Shown one piece after another: positions 1-4,847 of a stretch of 5,784 nt of DNA; the first letter of the stretch is position 1, and each line of letters starts with the position of its first letter. A model generated the notes under the pieces. The model did no database searches. It was not told where the DNA came from and was given only the letters and a program-made list of their open reading frames with translations. The stretch covers positions 1 through 5,784 of the forward strand of contig CAYVBE010000236.1 of NCBI GenBank assembly GCA_964448935.1, read 5' to 3'. The position numbers were made by a program, and so were the translations under genes. The DNA comes from CAYVBE01 sp964448935 (GTDB lineage Bacteria; Planctomycetota; Brocadiia; SM23-32).

Positions 1-48
1 AAGGCGGAACACATCAATGGCTATACGGTGCGTGGGACTTTTGAATGA
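1..48 (+). CDS. C-terminal end of an unidentified upstream gene (partial)
   Basis: Frame 1 is open from the window edge to a TGA at 46-48 and encodes only 15 residues, ending NGYTVRGTFE. The fragment is too short to assign to a family. The codons look normal for this genome, and the reading frame stops cleanly before a spacer of about 108 bp that contains a plausible promoter. This suggests the end of a real gene in the same orientation as the kinase gene, but chance cannot be excluded because the 5' part is outside the window. Confidence 0.4.
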   Translation, partial: KAEHINGYTVRGTFE

Positions 49-62
49 CCCTGGTTGTGCGG

Positions 63-92
63 CTGGCACTGCGCCCCAGCGCCTGCTATACT
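63..92 (+). promoter_or_regulatory. Predicted sigma70 promoter (extended -10) for the kinase/DUF4159 operon
   Basis: TATACT at 87-92 is preceded by TGC at 84-86, which is the extended -10 form. CTGGCA at 63-68 matches 4 of 6 bases of the -35 consensus, with an 18-bp spacer. Transcription would start near 98-100 and give a leader of about 58 nt before the kinase ATG. The position, just after the upstream stop codon and before a well-marked start, fits. The -35 is weak, so this is a prediction by eye only. Confidence 0.45.
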
Positions 93-143
93 GATCGGAC
101 AACGGTCTGCCTGCTTTGGGACTCACACCGCGTTCAGGTTGCA

Positions 144-150
144 GGGAGGA
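144..150 (+). promoter_or_regulatory. Ribosome binding site deciding the kinase start
   Basis: GGGAGGA ends 6 nt before the ATG at 157. The frame is open further upstream to a TTG at 55, but that codon has no comparable Shine-Dalgarno sequence and would place the predicted promoter inside the coding region. The ATG at 157 is therefore preferred. Confidence 0.75.
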
Positions 151-156
151 CCCCGT

Positions 157-885
157 ATGGGGTTGCAGCGTTATCTTCGGGCTCTGGGAGAGGACGATCT
201 GCCGGATCGAATCAGAGTTTCCGACGCCGTGTTCCGGTTGGAGAAGGAGTTCAAGCACAACGGACTGGCCGCGGTGGGCCTCTATGCGTGCGGGGCCGAC
301 AGGGCGGTGCTGAAGTGCTACCGCAGGGCGCCGTTCCTGGGGCTTCCGCTGGAATGGGCCGGACGGCTGATGGCCCGGTATGAAGCGGCGGTGCTGCGGG
401 AGGCGGAGGGCATACGCGGTGTGCCCGCCTTCCGGGGTTTCCACGGGCGGACGGGACTGATACGGGACTTTGTTCCGGGCCGGCCGTTGAGCCGGCACGC
501 GGACGTGGACATGCGGTTCTTGAAGCACCTGTTCGGCACCATCCGGGCGCTTCACCGCCGCGGGATCGCCTACGTGGACCTGGAGAAGGCGAAGAACATC
601 GTGATAGGGGAGGACGGCCTGCCGCACCTGATTGACTTCCAGGTGGCTTTCTACGTGCCGGAGCGCTTCTTGGGGCGCACCTTTCCGGTGCGCTGGCTGC
701 GCGGCTTGCTGAAGGAGGCCGACCTGTATCACGCGCGCAAACACTTCCGCCGTCTCATGCGGGACCGCCTGAGCCGGCGTCAGAAGAGCCAGCTCCGGCG
801 CAAGCCCTGGTTCGTTGACCTGAGCAACGTGCTCCACGCGCCGTATAAGAAGTTGCGCCGATGGCTTTTCGGGAGGGGAGCTTGA
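157..885 (+). CDS. RIO/lipopolysaccharide-kinase-like small protein kinase-fold protein
   Basis: This 242-aa protein has the core marks of a compact kinase fold. A beta-strand lysine lies in AVLKCYRR (K53). The alphaC glutamate is probably among E76-E84. A hinge-like segment LIRDFVPGRPL lies at 101-111. The catalytic loop HRRGIAYVDLEKAKN (133-147) carries aspartate D141 and asparagine N147, and the metal-binding aspartate is D160 in IDFQ. DFQ instead of DFG, the short length and the shape of the loop resemble the RIO/LPS-kinase (Kdo kinase, WaaP/InaA) group rather than Hanks-type Ser/Thr kinases. The usual H of HxD is Y139 here. There is no signal peptide or transmembrane segment, and the C-terminus (about 195-240) is very basic, which may favour membrane or nucleic-acid contact. 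The stop overlaps the next start (TGATG), so it is translationally coupled to the exported DUF4159 protein. The substrate, whether protein, lipid A core or another glycan, cannot be read from the sequence. Confidence 0.8.
   Translation: MGLQRYLRALGEDDLPDRIRVSDAVFRLEKEFKHNGLAAVGLYACGADRAVLKCYRRAPFLGLPLEWAGRLMARYEAAVLREAEGIRGVPAFRGFHGRTGLIRDFVPGRPLSRHADVDMRFLKHLFGTIRALHRRGIAYVDLEKAKNIVIGEDGLPHLIDFQVAFYVPERFLGRTFPVRWLRGLLKEADLYHARKHFRRLMRDRLSRRQKSQLRRKPWFVDLSNVLHAPYKKLRRWLFGRGA
871..880 (+). promoter_or_regulatory. Ribosome binding site for the DUF4159 gene, inside the kinase 3' end
   Basis: The purine run GGGAGGGGAG precedes the ATG at 885 by 4 nt and lies inside the last kinase codons. It separates the ATG at 885 from an in-frame ATG at 861, which lies upstream of the run. 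Starting at 885 puts the hydrophobic export signal near the N-terminus, as expected. Confidence 0.75.
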
Positions 886-3110
886 TGCGGAACGGTTGGG
901 GATGGGCAGGCCCGGGGCGTTCGGCGGGCATCGTGCTGGTTGCAGCGGTGTGTCTTCTGGCTCCGGCGTCCGCGCTGGGGGAGGTGACGCCCGCGGCCCT
1001 GGACGGCAAGATACAGCAACTGGCACAGGACATCCGGGCGCAGCAGAAGGACGACGGCTCATTCGGCGGGGGGCGTTTCACCATCGGGGAGACCTCGCTG
1101 TGCGTGCTGGCACTGCTGGCGGCGGACCTGCCGAAGGACGATCCCGCGATCCAAAACGCCGCCCGTTTCCTGGCTGAGAACGCGGCCCGCGATGACCGCG
1201 GCGTGTATCAGACCGGGCTGCAGACGATGGCCCTGCGCAGCGTGGACGCCCAGCGATACCTGCCCCAGATCCGGGCCGGCGCCGTGTACCTGATCCGCGC
1301 ACAGCAGCAGTCCGGCGGCTGGAGCTACGGTCTGTCCGGCCGCACGGACAACTCCAACTCCCAGTTCGCGCTGCTGGGCCTGCACGCGGCCGCCCTGACC
1401 GGGGTCACGGTGCCGCCGGAGGTCTGGCAGGACGCGCGGCAGTACTTCCTGGCCGGGCAGAACAAGGACGGCGGCTGGGGATACCAGACCCGGCAGAACA
1501 AAAGCTACGGCAGCATGACGGCGGCCGGGGTGGCCAGCGTCTACATCTGCGACCTGTGGCTGCACGTGGCCAGGGGGCGCTGCGGGCAGTATCCGGACGA
1601 CCGGCCCCTGGGCGCCGGGCTGATGTGGCTGGCGCGCAACTTCTCCGTCACCCGCAACCCTGCCCGTGACAACTGGAAGTTCTACTACCTCTACGGGCTC
1701 GAAAGAGCGGGCTCCATCATGGCGCGCCGCTATTTCGGCTCGGGCCAGTGGCGACGGGACTGGTACCGCGAAGGCGTCGAGCACCTGGTGGGCGATCCCG
1801 TCAACGTGGTCATGGCCGGCGGGGGCAGCAGCAGCTCGCTGGCCAAGGACTGCTTCATCCTGCTGTTCCTGGCCAAGGGCAACGCACCCCTGATCCTTCA
1901 GAAGGCGCAGTGGCCGGGGGTGTGGAACCCGCACCGGCACGACGCCCGGTTCATGGTGCAGTTCGCGGGGGAGCACCTGGGGCGTCCGCTGGACTGGCAG
2001 ATCGCGCCCCTGGCGCAGGGCGTGGAGCTGGACGTGCTCATGGGGGCGCCCATCCTGTACATCAGCGGCGGTGGGACGGCGCATTGGGGCCCGGCCGAGA
2101 CGGAGCTGCTGCGGCAGTACGTGCGCGCCGGACGGTTCGTGCTGGTGGAGGCGGCGCGGGGGAACGCGGCTTTCGACAGGTCTTTTCGCCAGAAGATTCG
2201 GGAGGTGTTCCCGGACGAGCCGCTGGTGAAGGTGCCGCGGGACCATCCTATATACACCTCGCACTTCCACCTGCCGGCGCAGGAGCGACCCCCGCTGGAG
2301 GCGGTTTCGGGGCCGTGCTGGCTCTCGCTGGTGTATGCGCCGCAGGGGCTTTCCTGCGAGTGGGACGTCGCCCGTTTCGACCACCCGCACTTCAAGCTGG
2401 GCGCCAACATCATCGCCTACGTCACGGATGTAAACCGTCTGGAGGGCAAGCTGGTGAAGCCAGAATACTACGTGCCTTCCGAGAAAGAGCGGGAGGAACG
2501 GGCGGGCGCCTTTGTGATGGGCCAGATAGTCCATTCCGGCCGCTGGCAGCCGCACAAGGTGGCCTGGCCGCGCATACTTGAGACAGTCAGCGAACAGGCG
2601 GGGCTGACCGTCTTCAGCCGGCCCCAGCCGATTGACCTGGAGCAGGAGAGTCCCTTCCAGGGGCACATGCTGTATCTGACCGGGGTGGAGGAGCTGGAGA
2701 TGGACGCCGAGGCGCGGGAGAAGCTCAGGCTCTACGTCGAGCGGGGGGGCTTCATATTCGCCGAGGCGGCCTGCGGAAGCGAGCGGTTCGATCGGGGCTT
2801 TCGGGAACTGATGAAGGAGGTGTTCCCGGCGCGGGAGCTGCAGCCCATGCCGGCGGGCCATCCCCTGCTGGAGTCCGGCGATCCGGTGGAGCCGGTGAAC
2901 TACACCGAGGCCGTCTTGCGGGAGAATCCCGGACTCCAGCGTCCCTACCTGGAGTTCATCGAGTCGGAGGGCAGGGCGGTCGTAGTGTACAGCAAATACG
3001 ACCTGAGCAGCGCCGTGGACGGCCACCCCTGCCGCCGCTGCCCGGCCGTTCTGGAGCCGTCGGCACACAAACTGGCGGTGAAGATCATCCTCTACGCGCT
3101 GTCGAGCTGA
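885..3110 (+). CDS. Exported terpenoid-cyclase-like repeat protein with two DUF4159-type domains
   Basis: The product is 741 aa. Residues 1-32 form a signal peptide: a basic start, the hydrophobic core GIVLVAAVCLLAP, and probable cleavage after ASA or ALG. Residues about 40-335 hold alpha/alpha-barrel repeats with QW-like motifs: QQKDDGSFGG at 53, QQQSGGWSYG at 140 and QNKDGGWGYQ at 192. These are typical of the prenyltransferase/squalene-cyclase repeat superfamily. No DxDD cyclase acid motif is present, so cyclase activity is unlikely and a binding or scaffold role is more plausible. Two homologous halves follow, about 343-520 and 543-741. They share LR-YV-x2-G-x-F, then EAA-x-G-x3-FDR-x-FR, EVFP and HP, as expected for tandem DUF4159 domains, a Rossmann-like group of unknown function often found beside MoxR/DUF58/von Willebrand operons. 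A CRRC motif sits at 716-719. The gene overlaps the kinase stop by one base and is convergent with the methyltransferase gene. The protein probably acts in the periplasm or at the cell envelope; its biochemical role is unknown. Confidence 0.85.
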   Translation: MRNGWGWAGPGRSAGIVLVAAVCLLAPASALGEVTPAALDGKIQQLAQDIRAQQKDDGSFGGGRFTIGETSLCVLALLAADLPKDDPAIQNAARFLAENAARDDRGVYQTGLQTMALRSVDAQRYLPQIRAGAVYLIRAQQQSGGWSYGLSGRTDNSNSQFALLGLHAAALTGVTVPPEVWQDARQYFLAGQNKDGGWGYQTRQNKSYGSMTAAGVASVYICDLWLHVARGRCGQYPDDRPLGAGLMWLARNFSVTRNPARDNWKFYYLYGLERAGSIMARRYFGSGQWRRDWYREGVEHLVGDPVNVVMAGGGSSSSLAKDCFILLFLAKGNAPLILQKAQWPGVWNPHRHDARFMVQFAGEHLGRPLDWQIAPLAQGVELDVLMGAPILYISGGGTAHWGPAETELLRQYVRAGRFVLVEAARGNAAFDRSFRQKIREVFPDEPLVKVPRDHPIYTSHFHLPAQERPPLEAVSGPCWLSLVYAPQGLSCEWDVARFDHPHFKLGANIIAYVTDVNRLEGKLVKPEYYVPSEKEREERAGAFVMGQIVHSGRWQPHKVAWPRILETVSEQAGLTVFSRPQPIDLEQESPFQGHMLYLTGVEELEMDAEAREKLRLYVERGGFIFAEAACGSERFDRGFRELMKEVFPARELQPMPAGHPLLESGDPVEPVNYTEAVLRENPGLQRPYLEFIESEGRAVVVYSKYDLSSAVDGHPCRRCPAVLEPSAHKLAVKIILYALSS

Positions 3111-3123
3111 GGCCGGGCGGGTC

Positions 3124-3687
3124 CTACACGATGTGAATGGCGGCCAGACCCAGGGCGATCAACAGCAGCCAGGCCGGCTCGCCGTTGCTGAAACAGCGCC
3201 GCAGCGACCAGTCGGCCAGGCGCACCCCGCCTCCGGCCGAGCGCAGGCGGGTGGGCACCAGGGCGTGGGTCCGGCTTTTCCACTCCTCCCAGTCCTCCCC
3301 GAAGCGCCGGTGCAGCTTGTCGTCCTCCCGCAGGATGGCGGCGCGGTAGAAGACGAGAAAGAAGAGCACCCAGACGGGTATCGCCCACAAATGCCCGCTG
3401 GCCAGCGCAACGCCCAGGGCGATAAGGGCGTTGCCCGAGTACTGAGGATGCCGCACGTAGCCGTACGGACCGCGCGTTTCCAACTTCTGGCTCTTCCGGA
3501 TGTAACCGGCCGCCCAGACCCGAATGGCCTCCCCCAGCCCGCACAACACGGCCCCGGTTACGAAGAGCCAGAAAGTCGGCTCGGCGATGAACACCAGGAA
3601 GATAGCAAAAGCGGCTCCCCATATCTGCCGAAAGCGATAGCGCCTGTGCTGAAGATCGTGCAGGAATTCGCTCAGACTGGGATTCAC
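3124..3687 (-). CDS. Isoprenylcysteine carboxyl methyltransferase-like membrane methyltransferase
   Basis: The 187-aa integral membrane protein has the family signature GPYGYVRHPQYSG at 73-85. The downstream pattern LREDDKLHRRFGEDWEEW at 119-136 follows, with VP at 144-145. Both belong to the ICMT/PEMT-type S-adenosylmethionine methyltransferases. Hydrophobic segments lie at about 23-35, 38-58, 84-98, 100-116 and 171-186. The last one follows a loop of roughly 25 residues after the conserved core and looks like a C-terminal extra helix. The start is GTG at 3687, chosen because GAAAGGGAG lies 6 nt upstream. The frame continues open for 84 more codons to an ATG at 3939, but that stretch is arginine- and cysteine-rich and has no family similarity that I can see. 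Bacterial members methylate varied targets such as lipids and small thiols or carboxylates, so the substrate is not predictable. The gene converges with the DUF4159 gene, with 13 bp between stops, and stands alone on its strand in this window. Confidence 0.85.
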   Translation of the reverse strand: MNPSLSEFLHDLQHRRYRFRQIWGAAFAIFLVFIAEPTFWLFVTGAVLCGLGEAIRVWAAGYIRKSQKLETRGPYGYVRHPQYSGNALIALGVALASGHLWAIPVWVLFFLVFYRAAILREDDKLHRRFGEDWEEWKSRTHALVPTRLRSAGGGVRLADWSLRRCFSNGEPAWLLLIALGLAAIHIV

Positions 3688-3693
3688 GGAATG

Positions 3694-3702
3694 CTCCCTT
3701 TC
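3694..3702 (-). promoter_or_regulatory. Ribosome binding site fixing the GTG start of the methyltransferase
   Basis: On the - strand GAAAGGGAG ends 6 nt before the GTG at 3687-3685. It supports the short 187-aa product over the longer open frame, and the first residues after it (NPSLSEFLHDL) lead straight into the first hydrophobic segment. Confidence 0.7.
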
Positions 3703-3743
3703 TTCTGGTTGAGACGTCAGGAGTATCCGGCCTCGGAAGCGGC

Positions 3744-3763
3744 TGCCCCGGAGGCACGGGGCA
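3744..3763 (-). other. Short GC hairpin in the likely methyltransferase leader
   Basis: TGCCCCG (3744-3750) and CGGGGCA (3757-3763) are perfect complements around a 6-base loop. The hairpin lies about 57 bases upstream of the GTG start on the - strand and has no T-run on either side, so it is not an intrinsic terminator. A 7-bp stem could arise by chance in GC-rich DNA. Confidence 0.35.
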
Positions 3764-3870
3764 ATCTTCGCAGACGCGCTACGTCCCCGTCTCAAAAGAT
3801 TGTAGAAATTACCACAACCGCCGGGGGGAACGCAACGGAACGGCGTTGCTGTGGCAGAGCCCCGCCGCTC

Positions 3871-3905
3871 AAAAAAACGCCCGAAATCCCGTACGGACGG
3901 GGGCG
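3871..3905 (-). terminator. Terminator-like hairpin plus T7 run on the - strand
   Basis: Read on the - strand, CGCCC (3905-3901) can pair with GGGCG (3882-3878). Inside it CCGT (3900-3897) pairs with ACGG (3892-3889) around a 4-base loop, leaving a 6-base bulge. Seven T residues (3877-3871) follow the outer stem directly. The layout resembles an intrinsic terminator, but no - strand gene lies just upstream of it. It could stop antisense transcription leaving cooC or act as a leader attenuator for the methyltransferase gene. The bulge makes the structure imperfect. Confidence 0.35.
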
Positions 3906-3932
3906 CGAAAAGGCGGCCGAAGTGCGATTCCA

Positions 3933-3960
3933 TTGACATACGCGGCCGGCTCTGTACAAT
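3933..3960 (+). promoter_or_regulatory. Near-consensus sigma70 promoter for cooC-cooS
   Basis: TTGACA at 3933-3938 is a perfect -35, and TACAAT at 3955-3960 matches 5 of 6 bases of the -10, with a 16-bp spacer. Transcription should start near 3966-3968, giving a cooC leader of about 56 nt. The match is unusually good for GC-rich DNA and is placed correctly. No CooA-like palindrome of the TGTCG-N6-CGACA type is visible around it, so CO-dependent control by CooA is not supported by this sequence. Confidence 0.7.
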
Positions 3961-3992
3961 GAACTGTTCGCGATCCCACCGGCAATAAAACC

Positions 3993-4008
3993 GGCGGATA
4001 TAACCGCC
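3993..4008 (+). other. Hairpin in the cooC leader
   Basis: GGCGG (3993-3997) pairs with CCGCC (4004-4008) around the loop ATATAA, 14 bases before the cooC ATG. An alternative stem, CCGG at 3979-3982 with CCGG at 3991-3994, would compete for the same bases. No T-run follows, so it is not a terminator. It might influence translation initiation, which here lacks a clear Shine-Dalgarno sequence. Confidence 0.35.
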
Positions 4009-4022
4009 TGCAGCGCTAAGAA

Positions 4023-4796
4023 ATGATCAGACTGGCGATTACTGGCAAAGGTGGAGTCGGCAAGACCACCGTTGCGGTGTTCCTGGCAAAGTACCTGGCC
4101 GAGCAAGGTCGCCAAGTTGTTCTCATTGATGCGGATCCGGACGCAAACACGGCGATGACGCTCGGCCTGGACGCGTCGGAACAGCCCGAACCTGTCTCCG
4201 AGATGAAGGAGCTTATCGCGGAGCGGACGGGGGCAGAAGGCAGCGGTGGGGAGTTCTTCTCGCTGAATCCGCAAGTGGATGACATCCCCGGGCGCTTTGC
4301 CGTTGATGCGGGGGGCATCAAGCTGCTGCGCATGGGCCGCCTGGCCAAAGGGGGCTCCGGCTGCTTCTGCCCCGAGAATGCCTTCCTGAAGAACCTCCTT
4401 GCCCACCTCTTTTTCGCCGGTCAGGCCGACGTTGTGCTGGATATGGAAGCCGGCGTCGAGCATCTCGGCCGCGGCACCGCCCAGGGCGTGGACCGTATGC
4501 TGGTGGTCGTCGAGCCCGGCCAACGCAGCATCCAGACCGCGCGCATCATCAAACGCTACGCCGCGGACGTCGGCATTGAAAACGTAGGCGTCGTGATCAA
4601 CAAATTCCGCTCCGAGGACCAGCTACGTACGGTCCAGGAGCAACTGTCCGATCTGGAGGTAGTGGGACGGTTTCCGTACTCGGAGTCCGTGGCCGCCGCC
4701 GACCTGCAGGGTGTCTGCCCCTACACGGGCAGCGACGAGCAGCGGCAGGCCGTGCATCGGCTGCTGGACGCCGTGGCGCAGGACGCACCGGCGTAA
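4023..4796 (+). CDS. cooC: CO dehydrogenase nickel-insertion ATPase CooC
   Basis: This 257-aa cytoplasmic ATPase of the MinD/SIMIBI class drives nickel insertion into the C-cluster of CO dehydrogenase. The deviant Walker A GKGGVGKTT spans 8-16, with signature lysine K9 and P-loop lysine K14. The switch I region is DADPDAN at 36-42. The CooC-specific CxC pair is C114 and C116 in GCFCPENA, which in characterised CooC proteins binds metal across the dimer interface. DMEAGVEHLGRG at 140-151 is the switch II/Walker B-like stretch, and the base-recognition region is VVINKF at 190-195. Length and motif order are normal for the family. The start at 4023 places the P-loop at the family-typical distance from the N-terminus even though the upstream sequence (CTAAGAA) is a poor ribosome binding site. 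It has its own strong promoter and lies 51 bp before cooS, its presumed client, most likely in one operon. Confidence 0.95.
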   Translation: MIRLAITGKGGVGKTTVAVFLAKYLAEQGRQVVLIDADPDANTAMTLGLDASEQPEPVSEMKELIAERTGAEGSGGEFFSLNPQVDDIPGRFAVDAGGIKLLRMGRLAKGGSGCFCPENAFLKNLLAHLFFAGQADVVLDMEAGVEHLGRGTAQGVDRMLVVVEPGQRSIQTARIIKRYAADVGIENVGVVINKFRSEDQLRTVQEQLSDLEVVGRFPYSESVAAADLQGVCPYTGSDEQRQAVHRLLDAVAQDAPA

Positions 4797-4835
4797 GGCC
4801 CGGGCCAAGCGCGGTGTTTGACAAATAAACAATAG

Positions 4836-4843
4836 ACGGAGGG
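4836..4843 (+). promoter_or_regulatory. Ribosome binding site of cooS
   Basis: ACGGAGGG lies 4 nt before the ATG at 4848. It sits in the 51-bp cooC-cooS spacer and is much stronger than the cooC site, which would favour more catalytic subunit than maturation factor from a shared transcript. Confidence 0.7.
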
Positions 4844-4847
4844 CGAG

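Larger units (their letters stand above)
3688..4022. other. Divergent intergenic region between the methyltransferase gene and cooC
   Basis: This stretch of 335 bases separates the two divergent starts. It holds the methyltransferase ribosome binding site, a 7-bp GC hairpin at 3744-3763, a hairpin followed by a T7 run on the - strand (3905 to 3871), and a strong sigma70-type promoter toward cooC at 3933-3960. The cooC leader has its own short hairpin. I found no convincing -35/-10 pair for the methyltransferase; TACAAT on the - strand at 3804-3799 lacks a partner at the right spacing. I see no small gene here. Confidence 0.6.

Noticed and set aside
64..85. TGGCAC at 64-69 as the -24 element of a sigma54 promoter
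   Set aside because: The -12 TTGC element is missing at the required spacing; the sequence to the right fits an extended -10 sigma70 promoter better.
1059..3068. A 669-codon open frame on the - strand opposite the DUF4159 gene
   Set aside because: It is a mirror frame produced by high third-position GC. The product is rich in Arg, His, Pro and Gln with no recognisable domain, while the + strand has a signal peptide, repeats and duplicated domains.
3111..3123. Bidirectional terminator between the convergent genes
   Set aside because: The 13-bp gap has no inverted repeat or T-run, so no intrinsic terminator can be supported.
3799..3817. TACAAT with TTGTGG on the - strand as the methyltransferase promoter
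   Set aside because: The two hexamers are only 7 bp apart, far from the 16-18 bp needed, and no other -35 fits.
4797..4806. GGCCCGGGCC palindrome just after the cooC stop as a terminator or operator
   Set aside because: It leaves no loop for a stable hairpin and is not followed by T residues; a short GC palindrome is expected by chance here.
4818..4847. TTGACA at 4818-4823 as a separate cooS promoter
   Set aside because: A -10 element would have to fall at about 4840-4846, which is the GC-rich ribosome binding site with no TATAAT-like sequence. Co-transcription from the cooC promoter is simpler.
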